Shown: positions 54,941 to 64,000 of the stretch, in pieces
How the letters are laid out: every line of letters starts with the position of its first letter
How positions within the stretch are numbered: the first letter of the stretch is position 1
From: Aliigemmobacter aestuarii
GTDB lineage: Bacteria; Pseudomonadota; Alphaproteobacteria; Rhodobacterales; Rhodobacteraceae
Length of the DNA stretch: 64,000 nucleotides
Reading direction: 5' to 3'
Assembly: GCF_004799285.1 (NCBI RefSeq)
Contig: NZ_SSND01000001.1
Location: forward strand, 496,001 to 560,000
Made by a program: the position numbers and the translations under genes
The notes under the pieces: model-generated
The model's database searches: none
What the model saw: the letters and a program-made list of their open reading frames with translations, nothing else
What the model was told of the DNA's origin: nothing

Positions 54941-56938
54941 CTAATGGTTGCGGGGCCGACCGCCCCGGGTGAAGTCGATCGACTCGTGCAGGCGCCGGGC
55001 ACGTTCCAGTTCCTCGCGGTCCAGTTCGACCCCGTTCGAGGCCAGGATCGCGTCGCCCTTGGTGTCCTGCGGGCCACGGGCGGCGCTTTGCCGATCGGCG
55101 GCGGCGCGCGACAGGCGCCAGGTCAGCCCCTCGTCGACAACCCCTTTCAGATCGTCCTCGGCGTCGCGGATTTCAACCCTGTGCGCACGATCGGCCTGAA
55201 GGCGCGCCAATGCCTCGGCCACGCAGGTTTCCGCGGCAACCGGATCGGCCCCGGCCCGGATCGCACTGGTGGCCAGAACATGGGGGTGGCGCAGCACCTC
55301 GTCGGCATCCACCGGGGCCTCGGCCTGCAGCGCCTGTTCCAGATCGTCGCGCCCGTGGTGATACAGCAGCAGGTTGCGCAGCCGGTCGTGGCCCTTGGTC
55401 GAAAATTCCAGCCGTTCCAGCGCGGTTTCGAACTTCGCCACCAGCGCGGGATGGCGGATGCAGGCAGCAAGGATCACGGCCTCGCGCACGAAATCGGCCG
55501 CGGTCTCGGCCCCGCTGGCCAGAAGCGAGGCGCGCGTCGCGGGCATCGGCACGGCGGGGGCTTGCACGAAGCGCCCGCCGCGCCCGAAGCCACCGGGTGC
55601 GCCCCCCTGGAACGGGCGGAAGCCCGAGGCGCCGCGCGCGGGCTTCCGCCCGCCACGGCCGAAAAGCTGCCACCGCAGGTCCTTGATCTCTTCGCCGTAA
55701 TGCGCCCGGATCGACGGGTCCGCGATGCGCGCCAGCGTCGCGCGCAACGACTTGTCCAGCGCGGCCTTCCGTTCCGGGCTGTCGAAATCGCGCCCCTCGG
55801 TCTCGCGCTGCCACATAAGGCGGACCATCGGCTGGGCCGCGTCGATCACCTGCTGCATGGCGCCTGCCCCGGCGCTGCGCAGCAGGTCATCGGGATCAAG
55901 CCCCTGAGGCAGGACAGCAAAGCGAAGGCCCTGCCCCGCCTCCATCAGCGGCAGGGCCAGGTCAATCAGCCTGAGCGCGGCGCGCTGGCCTGCCGCGTCA
56001 CCGTCCAGCATGACGATCGGTTCGGGGTGGATCCGCCAGATCAGGCGCAACTGGTCTTCGGTCACCGCCGTGCCAAGCGGCGCGACCGCCGCGCCGAACC
56101 CTGCTTCGGACAGGGCGATCACATCCATGTAGCCTTCGGCCATCAGAAGCGTCTGTCCCTTGCCCGCCGCCTCACGCGCGCGGGCGATGTTGAACAGGCT
56201 TCGCCCCTTGTCGAACAGGTCGGTTTCCGGCCCGTTCAGGTACTTGGCCCGCGCCTTCGGGTCCAGCGACCGGCCACCGAAGCTGATGCAGCGCCCGCGC
56301 CCGTCGCGGATCGGAAACATCACCCGCCCCCGGAACCGGTCAAAGGGCGCGCCGCCCTCGTCGGGGCGGGCGCAAAGTCCGGCATCGACCAGAAGATCGG
56401 GCGCAACACCCTTTGCGGTCAGCGCGTGAAACAGCCCCTGCCGCTGATCCGGTACCCAGCCGATTTCCCACCGGTCCTGCGCCGGGCCGGGCAGCCCGCG
56501 CCGTTCCAGATAGGCCCGCGCCTCGGCCCCGCCCGAAGCGTGAAGCTGCAGCCGGAACCACTTCACCGCCTCTTCCATCACCTCGGCCAGCTGGCTGCGC
56601 CGGTCGGCCTTTTCGGCGGCACGGGGGTCGCGGGCGGGCATCGTCATCCCTGACTCGCGCGCCAGGATCTCGACCGCCTCCATGAACCCCACGTTTTCGG
56701 TTTCTTTCACGAAGGACAGCGCATCGCCCTTCGCATGGCAGCCAAAGCAGTAATAGAACCCCTTGCGGTCATCGACATGGAACGAGGCCGATTTTTCCTG
56801 ATGAAAGGGACAAGGCGCCCAGAAATCGCCCTTGGCCTGGTTCGACTTGCGCATGTCCCAGGTCACCTTCCGGCCGATGACCGAGGAAAGCGTCACGCGG
56901 TTTCGCAGTTCGTCAAGGAATCCGGGAGGCAGCGACAT
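54941..56938 (-). CDS. dnaG: DNA primase
   Basis: 665 residues. The N-terminal CHC2 zinc finger has CPFHQEKSASFHV and YYCFGCHAKGDA. The TOPRIM core has LLMAEGYMDVIALSEAG and VMLDGDAAGQRAALR. A Gly/Arg-rich linker (about 430-460) precedes the C-terminal helicase-binding domain. It synthesises RNA primers for DnaB-led replication. It lies upstream of rpoD on the same strand. Confidence 0.97.
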   Translation of the reverse strand: MSLPPGFLDELRNRVTLSSVIGRKVTWDMRKSNQAKGDFWAPCPFHQEKSASFHVDDRKGFYYCFGCHAKGDALSFVKETENVGFMEAVEILARESGMTMPARDPRAAEKADRRSQLAEVMEEAVKWFRLQLHASGGAEARAYLERRGLPGPAQDRWEIGWVPDQRQGLFHALTAKGVAPDLLVDAGLCARPDEGGAPFDRFRGRVMFPIRDGRGRCISFGGRSLDPKARAKYLNGPETDLFDKGRSLFNIARAREAAGKGQTLLMAEGYMDVIALSEAGFGAAVAPLGTAVTEDQLRLIWRIHPEPIVMLDGDAAGQRAALRLIDLALPLMEAGQGLRFAVLPQGLDPDDLLRSAGAGAMQQVIDAAQPMVRLMWQRETEGRDFDSPERKAALDKSLRATLARIADPSIRAHYGEEIKDLRWQLFGRGGRKPARGASGFRPFQGGAPGGFGRGGRFVQAPAVPMPATRASLLASGAETAADFVREAVILAACIRHPALVAKFETALERLEFSTKGHDRLRNLLLYHHGRDDLEQALQAEAPVDADEVLRHPHVLATSAIRAGADPVAAETCVAEALARLQADRAHRVEIRDAEDDLKGVVDEGLTWRLSRAAADRQSAARGPQDTKGDAILASNGVELDREELERARRLHESIDFTRGGRPRNH

Positions 56939-57000
56939 GTCCGGAATATCGGGCCAAGGGGGCGTGAAGTCCAGTCGGATGGCCGGAAAGATGCGGCCCC

Positions 57001-58146
57001 CTAGTCCAGCAGGTCACGCGCGATCCGTTCGAAGATGCGCGCCCCGATCGGGATCAGGTCATCGGGAAAGTCGTAATCGGGGTTGTGCAGGCGCGGATGG
57101 TCGCGACCCGAGCCCAGAAACACCATCGCGGCCTTCGCCTGCGCGCCGAACCGCCCGAAATCCTCGGACCCGCGCATCGGCAGATCGTCGGGCCGGTGCG
57201 CGATGCCGCAGGCGTCCAGAGCGCGCGCCAGGATCGCCGTCGCCTCGGGGTCGTTCGTGCAGGCGTGAAAGACATCGTGATGGCTGATCGACAGCGAAAG
57301 ACCGTGCCGGGCGGCGGCATCCCCGGCCAGCGCGGTGGCCGAGGCCAGCAGGTCGGCCATCCCCTCATCCCCAAGCGTGCGCAGCGTTGCCCACAGATGC
57401 GCCTCGCCCGGCGCGATGCCGAAGGCCGGTTCGCCAAGGCGCGCGTGGGTGATCGTGACCAGCCGGAAATCCGGCCCAAGGGCGCCCCCCTGCCCCAGGG
57501 CCGACAGCGCGGGGATCAGTTCGGCCAGAGCGGGCGCGGGCGACACCCCGGCCTCGGGCTGGCTTGCGTGCGAGGTCCTGCCGGTGAAGGTCATCGCCAG
57601 CCCCATCGATGCGCAATTGGCCGGCCCCTCGGCCAAGAGCGCCTCGCCGATGGCCACGCCCGGCATGTTGTGGATGGCAAAGGCCCAGTCGGGGGCGACG
57701 TCGGCAAAGCGCGGATCGGCCAGCACGGCGGCAGCGCCTGAACCGTCTTCTTCCGCGGGCTGGAACATCAGGACGACCCGGCCCTTCGCGGGTGGCCTGC
57801 GCGATAAAAGCCGCGCCAGCGCCATCAGGATCGTCATGTGCCCGTCATGGCCGCAGAGGTGCCCGCGCCCCGGCAGTTCCGAGGCATAGGCAGCGCCGGA
57901 AAGCTCGGTGATCGGCAGAGCATCCAGTTCGGCGCGGAACATCACCGTCGGCCCCGGCGCGGGTGCGGCAAAGACCGCCGCCACGCCATGACCGCCCAAC
58001 CCCGTAATGACATGATCGGGCCGCAGCGCCGAAAGGGCCTCGACGATGGTCGCGGCGGTTTCCCGTTCTTCACCGGAAACTTCGGGCCTGCGGTGCAGCG
58101 CATGCCGGAAGGCCGTCAGTTCGACCAGATCGGCATTCGTCAGCAT
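57001..58146 (-). CDS. M20-family N-acyl-amino-acid amidohydrolase
   Basis: 381 residues of the M20D group (hippurate/N-acyl-amino-acid/IAA-conjugate hydrolases). Metal motifs are HLCGHDGHM near residue 97 and FQPAEEDGSGA near 130, with AIHNMPG and the C-terminal GSEDFGRF. Its ATG shares the last base of the soxG stop, so it is translated with the sarcosine oxidase genes. Release of sarcosine or glycine from an N-acyl conjugate is a reasonable inference. It is last in the operon. Confidence 0.88.
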   Translation of the reverse strand: MLTNADLVELTAFRHALHRRPEVSGEERETAATIVEALSALRPDHVITGLGGHGVAAVFAAPAPGPTVMFRAELDALPITELSGAAYASELPGRGHLCGHDGHMTILMALARLLSRRPPAKGRVVLMFQPAEEDGSGAAAVLADPRFADVAPDWAFAIHNMPGVAIGEALLAEGPANCASMGLAMTFTGRTSHASQPEAGVSPAPALAELIPALSALGQGGALGPDFRLVTITHARLGEPAFGIAPGEAHLWATLRTLGDEGMADLLASATALAGDAAARHGLSLSISHHDVFHACTNDPEATAILARALDACGIAHRPDDLPMRGSEDFGRFGAQAKAAMVFLGSGRDHPRLHNPDYDFPDDLIPIGARIFERIARDLLD

Positions 58147-58688
58147 CAGACAAGGCCCGCGCGGGCGGCAAGCGATTTCATCGCTTCCTCGATCTCGTGC
58201 CAGGCGGTTCTGGCCATCGACCGAAATACCAGAAGCTCGAAACAGTCGGGCTCCAGCCGCATCAGGATCATCTGCATGTGATTGAGCGGCGCGCGCGCCG
58301 CAGCGCCGGGCGGGAAGGCATCCCGGCGCAGGTCCAGCGGCACCAGCCGCATCAGCGCCTGATCCGCCCCCGCCCCCTCAAGCCGCAGGCAGGCCCAACC
58401 ATCGGACTGGTCAGTCATCACCGCGCCGGACAGGCCGGAAGGATCGCCGCCGATCATAAATGCCTGATCCATGCTGGTCCAGACCATCCTGACCGCGTCA
58501 AAGCCTGTGAATTGGTTCGGTTTTGGAAAGCTGACACCAAGCGCCTTCAGCCCCGCGGCCAGATCCCGGCCCACCTTGGGCGCGGAAACAGACGTCACCC
58601 GCGTCAATTCCACCTCGGCCAGCGTCAGCCCGCCGTGGGTTACGGGCCATGTTCCCTCAAGCGGGGTTTTCGCGATCAGACTAGGCAC
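58146..58688 (-). CDS. soxG: Sarcosine oxidase gamma subunit
   Basis: 180 residues. GcvT-like small subunit of heterotetrameric sarcosine oxidase. Marks are LRLEGAGADQALMRLVPLDL and FPPGAAARAPLNHMQMILMRL, with the C-terminal FELLVFRSMARTAWHEIEEA. It overlaps soxA by 8 bases. It stabilises the complex and is found only with soxBDA. Confidence 0.92.
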   Translation of the reverse strand: MPSLIAKTPLEGTWPVTHGGLTLAEVELTRVTSVSAPKVGRDLAAGLKALGVSFPKPNQFTGFDAVRMVWTSMDQAFMIGGDPSGLSGAVMTDQSDGWACLRLEGAGADQALMRLVPLDLRRDAFPPGAAARAPLNHMQMILMRLEPDCFELLVFRSMARTAWHEIEEAMKSLAARAGLV

Positions 58689-61623
58689 GGAGCTTTCTCC
58701 CCTCGGGATCGTGGAACACCGGGTCGCAGACCTCGGCGAGGATGTCGATCTTGCGCAGGTGATCGACGACCCGCACCATCTCGCCGTTGCGGGCGCGGCC
58801 GTTCTTCAGGAAGGCCAGCCCGATCCAGTGACCAAGCGTCGCCGATGGCCCGACCGATGTGACATAGCCCTGATCACTGGCACGGCAGACTTCCTCGCCG
58901 GGGGTGAACAGATGCGCCCCCGCGGTCAGCATCTGGTCGGGCAACGTGGGTTTGAGGCCGACAAGCTGTTCGCGCTCCGGCCCCATGAGGCCGGGCCGCT
59001 GCGCCGCCGCCTTGCCGATGCAATCCTTCTTCGGGCTGATCATCCGTTCCATCCCGATGTCGAAGGCCGTGACGCGGCCGTGAATCTCGGCATGGGTGAT
59101 GAACCCCTTTTCCAGTCGCAGGACGTTCAGCGCCTCCATCCCGTAGGGGCCGCCGCCCATCGTTTCGGCCCGCGCCAGAAGATCGCGGAACAGCGCCTCG
59201 CCATAGCGCGCGGGCACCGCGATCTCGTACCCTTCCTCGCCCGAGAACGAGATGCGGAACAGGCGCGCGTCGACTCCGTGCACCCGGACCGGACCGCAGG
59301 CCATGAACGGGAAGGCTTCCGGATCGACCGGCGCATCGAGGACGGAATTCAGAAGCGCCCGCGCCTTCGGCCCCGCCACCGCGAACTGCGCCCAGTTTTC
59401 CGTGACCGAGAGGCAATGCACGTCCCAGCCCGCGCAATAGGCCTGCCGGACGAAATCCAGATGCCGCATCACCTGGCCCGCCGCGGCGGTCGTGGTGGTC
59501 ATCAGGAAATGCGTCTCGCCCAGGCGCGCGGTGGTGCCGTCATCCATCACATGGCCATCCTCGCGCAGCATCAGGCCATAGCGCACGCGCCCCACCGGCA
59601 GGGTCGAAAAGGTGTTGGTATAGACGAAATCCAGAAACCGCGCTGCATCGCGGCCCTGAATGTCGATCTTGCCTAGCGTCGAGACATCGCAGATGCCCAC
59701 CGCATGGCGCACCATCGCCACCTCGCGGTCGCAGGCCTCGCGCCAGGTCGCCTCGCCGGGGCGCGGGAAATAGCTGGGGCGATACCACATCCCCGCTTCG
59801 ATCATCGGCGCGCCGCGTTCCAGGCTGGCCTCGTGCGAAGTCAGGAAGCGCTGCGGCGCAAAGCCCTTGCCGCGCCCGCCCGCACCCATCGCCGCGACCG
59901 ACACCGGCGCAAAGGGCGGCCGGAAGGTCGTGGTGCCGGTTTCGGGAATCCCGCGCCCCGTCGCATCGGCCAGAACTGCCAGCGCCGCGACGTTCGAATT
60001 CTTGCCCTGATCGGGGGCCATGCCCTGCGTCGTGTAGCGCTTCATATGCTCGACCGAGGCATAGTTTTCCTGCGCCGCCAGCTTCACGTCCTTGACCGTC
60101 ACGTCATTGGCGAAATCAAGCCACTGGCGCTTCCACATGCCGCCCTTGCCCGGCACATGCCAGAGCGGCGCGATGCCATAGGTGTCGTCCTCGGCCTCGG
60201 GCAGGGGCACATCGGGCGCGCTGCGGTCCAGCGCGGCCAGGGCGCTGAGGGCCGCATCCCGGCCTTCACGCAGGCAGGCAGCGGTCGACATCGCCCCGTT
60301 GGCCGACCCCGCCGGGATCAGCCCGGCCACCGCACCGGGCGCGGGCACGAAGGCCGCAAGCGCCTCGTTCCAGACGGGCCGCCCGCCCTTGTGGCAGGTC
60401 AGGTGCACCGTAGGGTTCCAGCCGCCGGACATGGCCAGGCAATCCGTCTCTATCCGGAACTCAGACCCGCGGTGCGCGATGGTGATCCGCGACAGGCCAA
60501 GCCGCCCGGCGGTGTCGATCACCTGCGCCCCCGCGTAGACCGGGCAATCCTCGACGGTCGAGGCGTCGGGGCGCGGGTCAATGATGGCGGCGACCTTGAC
60601 GCCCGCGGCCATCAGGTCGCGCGCGGTCGCGCGGGCCGCGTCGGTATTGGCGAACAGCGTGACGCGCTTGCCGGGCGCCACACCCCAGCGGTTCAGATAA
60701 GCCCTGACCGCCCCCGCCATCATGATGCCCGGCCGATCGTTCGAGGGGAAGGCAATCGGCCGCTCCAGCGCGCCCGAGGCCAGAACCGCCTGCCGTGCGA
60801 CGATCCTCCAGAAACACTCGCGCGGCAGGTTCGGGCGCGGCGCCACATGCAGGCCCACGCGTTCCAGCGCGGCATAGGTGCCGTCGTCATGGACACCGGT
60901 CACGGTGGTCCGCGTCATCAGGCGCACATTGGGCATGGCACGCAGTTCGCCCAGAACCTCTTCCACCCAGTCGGGGCCATGCTGCCCGCCGACGGTGCCC
61001 GTCTCGGCCAGAAGGCGGCCGCCCATGCGGGCATCCTCGTCGGCAAGGATCACATCCGCCCCGGCGCGGCCCGCCGTCAGCGCCGCCATCAGCCCGGCAG
61101 GACCCGAACCGATCACCAGCAGATCACAGAAGGCGAAAGCCTTTTCATAGACGGCCTCGTCATGGCGGCCCGAAAGGCTTCCCAGTCCCGCGGCGCGGCG
61201 GATCGCCGGTTCATACAGCTTTTCCCAGAAGGCGCGCGGCCACATGAAGGTCTTGTAATAGAACCCGGCCGAAAGGAAGGGCGCGGCAAGGTCGTTGATC
61301 GCCAGCGCGTCGAACCGGACAGATGGCCAGCGGTTCTGGCTTTTCGCCTGAAGCCCGTCAAAGATCTCCTGCACCGTGGCGCGGGTGTTCGGGGTCTGCT
61401 GGCCGTCTTCCAGGATCTCGACCAGCGCGTTCGGCTCTTCCGATCCGGCGGTCAGGATGCCGCGCGGGCGGTGATACTTGAATGACCGGCCGACCAGCCG
61501 CACGCCATTGGCCAACAGCGCCGAGGCCAGCGTATCGCCCTTGAACCCCATGTAGTCGCGCCCGTCGAAGCGAAAGCCCACCCGGCTGTCGCGGTCGATC
61601 AGCCCCTTGCCCTCGATCCTCAT
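58681..61623 (-). CDS. soxA: Sarcosine oxidase alpha subunit
   Basis: 980 residues. The N-terminus has a [2Fe-2S]-ferredoxin-like fold remnant (GLIDRDSRVGFRFDGRDY). The NAD(H)-binding pyridine-nucleotide domain has LLVIGSGPAGLMAALTAGRA near residue 170. The C-terminal GcvT-like tetrahydrofolate domain starts near 600, with GICDVSTLGKIDIQGRDA. It oxidises sarcosine to glycine with formaldehyde passed to THF. It overlaps soxD (ATGA) and soxG. Confidence 0.96.
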   Translation of the reverse strand: MRIEGKGLIDRDSRVGFRFDGRDYMGFKGDTLASALLANGVRLVGRSFKYHRPRGILTAGSEEPNALVEILEDGQQTPNTRATVQEIFDGLQAKSQNRWPSVRFDALAINDLAAPFLSAGFYYKTFMWPRAFWEKLYEPAIRRAAGLGSLSGRHDEAVYEKAFAFCDLLVIGSGPAGLMAALTAGRAGADVILADEDARMGGRLLAETGTVGGQHGPDWVEEVLGELRAMPNVRLMTRTTVTGVHDDGTYAALERVGLHVAPRPNLPRECFWRIVARQAVLASGALERPIAFPSNDRPGIMMAGAVRAYLNRWGVAPGKRVTLFANTDAARATARDLMAAGVKVAAIIDPRPDASTVEDCPVYAGAQVIDTAGRLGLSRITIAHRGSEFRIETDCLAMSGGWNPTVHLTCHKGGRPVWNEALAAFVPAPGAVAGLIPAGSANGAMSTAACLREGRDAALSALAALDRSAPDVPLPEAEDDTYGIAPLWHVPGKGGMWKRQWLDFANDVTVKDVKLAAQENYASVEHMKRYTTQGMAPDQGKNSNVAALAVLADATGRGIPETGTTTFRPPFAPVSVAAMGAGGRGKGFAPQRFLTSHEASLERGAPMIEAGMWYRPSYFPRPGEATWREACDREVAMVRHAVGICDVSTLGKIDIQGRDAARFLDFVYTNTFSTLPVGRVRYGLMLREDGHVMDDGTTARLGETHFLMTTTTAAAGQVMRHLDFVRQAYCAGWDVHCLSVTENWAQFAVAGPKARALLNSVLDAPVDPEAFPFMACGPVRVHGVDARLFRISFSGEEGYEIAVPARYGEALFRDLLARAETMGGGPYGMEALNVLRLEKGFITHAEIHGRVTAFDIGMERMISPKKDCIGKAAAQRPGLMGPEREQLVGLKPTLPDQMLTAGAHLFTPGEEVCRASDQGYVTSVGPSATLGHWIGLAFLKNGRARNGEMVRVVDHLRKIDILAEVCDPVFHDPEGRKLRA

Positions 61624-61916
61624 TTCTCACCGCCTTTCCGCGCGGATTTCGGCCCGGTCTTCAGATCGGCCACCAGTTCGGAACCAAGGATTTCATGAGT
61701 GACGGTGTTGCGCGTCACCGCAAGCCACTGGGCGCAGCCGGTTTCGTGATACCACAGGTCCCGCGTCACCCCGGCGGGGTTGTCGCGGTTGTGCAGCATG
61801 TCATCCCAGGCGGCGGCAGGCGCATCGGCGGCGGGCCGGTTCAGATAGTCATCCGACCCGTAGTAATAGAACTCGCGCCGGTCACGGGTGCCGCACAGGG
61901 GGCATGGGATACGCAT
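61620..61916 (-). CDS. soxD: Sarcosine oxidase delta subunit
   Basis: 98 residues. The zinc-binding N-terminus is RIPCPLCGTRDRREFYYYG, with a further conserved segment HNRDNPAGVTRDLWYHETGC. The Cys and His are the family metal ligands. It is coupled to soxA by ATGA. The 117-base gap to soxB holds no gene I can support. Confidence 0.94.
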   Translation of the reverse strand: MRIPCPLCGTRDRREFYYYGSDDYLNRPAADAPAAAWDDMLHNRDNPAGVTRDLWYHETGCAQWLAVTRNTVTHEILGSELVADLKTGPKSARKGGEK

Positions 61917-62033
61917 CAGATCGCCTCGACTGGCTGGAGGGGAAGGAAACGGGGCTTCAACCTGATCGAAATACCCCCGCCGGAGGCGTCCTCGGATCGG
62001 GCCGGGTGCAGGTGCCGGGTCATCGCGCGCCTC

Positions 62034-63284
62034 TCAATGCAGGTTGTGCTGGCTGCCCGTGCCTTCCTCGTCGATGAGGTGGCCGGTGGCGAAACGGTCA
62101 AGCCGGAAACGGCGGGCGACGTCATGCGGCTGGCCGGTGGCCATCAGATGGGCCATGCACCAGCCCGAGGCCGGCACCGCCTTGAAGCCGCCGTAGTTCC
62201 AGCCGCAGTTCAGGAACAGCCCGTCCACATGGGTGCGGTCGATGACGGGCGATCCGTCAGGCGACATGTCCATGATGCCCCCCCAGGACCGCAGCACGCG
62301 CGCCCGCCCGATCATCGGCATCAGTGTCATGCCCGCTTCCATCACATGTTCCACCATCGGCAGGTTGCCCCGCGCAGCGTAGGAGGCATAGAAATCCAGA
62401 TCCCCGCCAAAGACGAGGCCGCCCTTGTCGGATTGCGAGATGTAGAAATGCCCCATGCCGAAGCTGATGACATGGTGGATTACCGGCTTCAGCCCCTCGC
62501 TGACGAAGGCCTGAAGGATGTGGCTTTCGATCGGCAGGCGCATGCCCGCCATCGCGGCGACCTGGCTGGAGCGGCCCGCGACCACGATCCCCACCTTCTT
62601 GGCCCGGATCGCGCCGCGCGTCGTCTGCACCCCTGTCACCCGGCCGTTGGAAACGTCGATGCCCGTCACCTCGCAGTTCTGGATCAGGTCGACGCCGCGC
62701 CGGTCGGCGCCGCGCGCATAGCCCCACGCCACCGCGTCATGCCGCGCCGTGCCGCCGCGCGGGTGCAGAAGCCCGCCATAGATCGGAAAGCGGGTCTGTT
62801 CGAAATCAAGATAGGGCAGATGTTCGCGCACGCCCTCGCGGTCCAGCAGGATCGCGTCATCGCCCTGGTTGATCATCGCATTGCCGCGCCGGGCGAAGGC
62901 GTCGCGCTGTCCGTCGGAATGGAACAGGTTGATCAGCCCGCGCTGCGAATGCATCACGTTGTAGTTCAGTTCGGATTCCAGCCCTTCCCACAGCTTCAGC
63001 GAATGGCTGTAGAATTCCGAATTGCCCGGCAGGAAGTAGTTGGCGCGCACGATGGTCGTGTTCCGGCCGATGTTGCCGCTGCCCAGATAGCCTTTTTCCA
63101 GAACCGCGATGTTGGTCATCCCGTGGTTCTTGGCCAGGTAATAGGCCGTCGACAGCCCGTGCCCGCCGCCGCCGATGATGATCGCGTCATATTCGGCCTT
63201 GGGCGCGGGATCGCGCCACGCGGGTTTCCAGCCCTTGTTGCCAAAGAGTCCTTCGCCAAGGACCTTCAAGCCGGAATAGCGCAT
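62034..63284 (-). CDS. soxB: Sarcosine oxidase beta subunit
   Basis: 416 residues. The FAD-binding Rossmann motif is AIIIGGGGHGLSTAYYLA (about 33-50), followed by GNIGRNTTIVRANYF, the region of the covalent FMN His in the family, and HVDGLFLNCGWNYGGFKA near the C-terminus. It carries out the sarcosine dehydrogenation half-reaction. ATG 63284 has GGGAG seven bases upstream; the frame is open to 63332. It is first of soxBDAG. No folate or glyA genes are in the window. Confidence 0.95.
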   Translation of the reverse strand: MRYSGLKVLGEGLFGNKGWKPAWRDPAPKAEYDAIIIGGGGHGLSTAYYLAKNHGMTNIAVLEKGYLGSGNIGRNTTIVRANYFLPGNSEFYSHSLKLWEGLESELNYNVMHSQRGLINLFHSDGQRDAFARRGNAMINQGDDAILLDREGVREHLPYLDFEQTRFPIYGGLLHPRGGTARHDAVAWGYARGADRRGVDLIQNCEVTGIDVSNGRVTGVQTTRGAIRAKKVGIVVAGRSSQVAAMAGMRLPIESHILQAFVSEGLKPVIHHVISFGMGHFYISQSDKGGLVFGGDLDFYASYAARGNLPMVEHVMEAGMTLMPMIGRARVLRSWGGIMDMSPDGSPVIDRTHVDGLFLNCGWNYGGFKAVPASGWCMAHLMATGQPHDVARRFRLDRFATGHLIDEEGTGSQHNLH

Positions 63285-63335
63285 GGACCGTCTCCCTTCA
63301 CCGATGGCGGATTGGACCGCGATCGGTGGCAATAA

Positions 63336-63962
63336 TCAAGGGATCGCATCGGATTCCTTGCCTGACTGCGACAGGCTTTGTCGCAAGCGGGCAAGGCGCT
63401 CGCGGTTCCTTGCCGCAGCCCACCGGCCCACCGGCCCCGGCTTTCCGGTGAAGGGCGCGGCCGGAACAAGGCTGATGTCGCCATGGCCGATCCCCGGCCT
63501 TCCGGGCGCGGGCGCCTGGTCGGGATCTAGGTCAAGATCGAGGATCGAGGGGGCGTCGTGCAGCAGAGGCAGGCAGGCGCGGAACAGGCGCCGGGCCACC
63601 GCCCCGCCCGCCGGCGCGATCACCGGCCCCGCGGGTTCGCAGGCCAGCGGGGAGCCGTTGCAGGCCAGCCGCAGCGCCGCCAGCGCCGCCGGATCACGAT
63701 GCGCCATGACGATGTGCATCAGCGCGAAACCGTGCCCCCGGAACGGGATCAGCACCTTCGGCCGGGGGTTCAGCCTTGTCCAGCGGATACCGTCGCGGGG
63801 AGCGTCCTGCCAGTCCATCGCGCAGAACGAGGCTTCGGGCGTCATCACCGCCCCCTGCCGCAGAAGGGCGGCACCGGCCCGTTCGATCCCCTTGCGAACG
63901 GCGTTTTGCCGCGCCACCTCGCCCGGCGGCAGTGCCCCGAAATCCGCGATGCGCATGGTCAT
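63336..63962 (-). CDS. Unknown protein, possibly continuing past the window
   Basis: 208 residues from ATG 63962, but the frame is open to base 64000, so the true start may lie outside. The sequence is Ala/Pro/Arg-rich, with FGALPPGEVARQNAVR, RPKVLIPFRGHGFALMH, a PSILDLDLDPDQAPAPG stretch and a basic Arg-rich C-terminus. There is no signal or membrane segment. It is 51 bases upstream of soxB and may be cotranscribed. I do not recognise the family. Confidence 0.5.
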   Translation of the reverse strand: MTMRIADFGALPPGEVARQNAVRKGIERAGAALLRQGAVMTPEASFCAMDWQDAPRDGIRWTRLNPRPKVLIPFRGHGFALMHIVMAHRDPAALAALRLACNGSPLACEPAGPVIAPAGGAVARRLFRACLPLLHDAPSILDLDLDPDQAPAPGRPGIGHGDISLVPAAPFTGKPGPVGRWAAARNRERLARLRQSLSQSGKESDAIP

Positions 63963-64000
63963 GAACCGGCCCGCCGCCTGCGATTCCGCGATCAGGCGAT

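Noticed and set aside
54830-56653. Plus-strand frame opposite dnaG
   Set aside because: dnaG motifs are intact on the minus strand; shadow frame.

Overview
The window is G+C-rich chromosomal DNA from an alphaproteobacterium, most likely order Rhodobacterales (Paracoccus/Rhodobacter-type). The reasons are the purA-secG-pyrG neighbourhood with DUF2842 and DUF6524 genes between, the phaC/phaZ/phaP/phaR polyester module, the dnaG-rpoD pair without rpsU, heterotetrameric sarcosine oxidase, ThyX, and mostly GGAG-type ribosome sites. No species can be named from the sequence alone. Nearly all of it is coding; no intergenic stretch exceeds 300 bases. I saw no rRNA, tRNA, insertion sequence, prophage or CRISPR array.

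Layout. Bases 1-6 kb: a glutathione S-transferase tail, L-serine dehydratase, and three tandem paralogous RTX-type secreted proteins. 6-17 kb: a DMT exporter, thiamine diphosphokinase, an 858-residue acidic protein of unknown function, purA-DUF2842, DUF6524, secG, pyrG, a fourth and compositionally foreign RTX protein, and rlmJ. 17-30 kb: a compact PhzF/DUF1330/TerB/PhnD-like operon, then a polar amino-acid-type ABC transporter followed by a gamma-glutamylation pathway (two glutamine-synthetase-like ligases, a class I amidotransferase, a PuuB-like oxidase), a DegT aminotransferase and a LysR regulator. 30-37.5 kb: the polyhydroxyalkanoate module with recognisable PhaR operators, then three alpha/beta-hydrolases in one operon. 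37.7-44 kb: thrS, a bufferin-type copper-peptide cluster (bufA-bufB-bufC-bufD), cspA and small genes. 44-50 kb: thyX, a surface lipoprotein with its Slam translocator (type XI secretion pair), glyoxalase, nrdR-ribD. 50-57 kb: dienelactone hydrolase, yjbQ, an AT-rich foreign gene, rpoD, dnaG. 57-64 kb: an M20 amidohydrolase at the end of the soxBDAG sarcosine oxidase operon, and an unknown gene at the edge.

The two systems most worth attention are the bufferin cluster at 39.9-42.4 kb and the two-gene Slam/lipoprotein unit at 45.3-47.7 kb. In the first, a four-cysteine DUF2282 precursor sits with a DUF692 iron oxygenase, a DUF2063 partner and a DoxX-type membrane protein, and an 18-bp palindrome lies just upstream. 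The second resembles the type XI secretion systems known best from Neisseria, but here it has no adjacent TonB-dependent receptor. Other points: PhaR operator pairs with a promoter-embedded site at phaP, an alpha/beta-hydrolase whose nucleophile position is glycine, and an N-acyl-amino-acid hydrolase translationally coupled to sarcosine oxidase.
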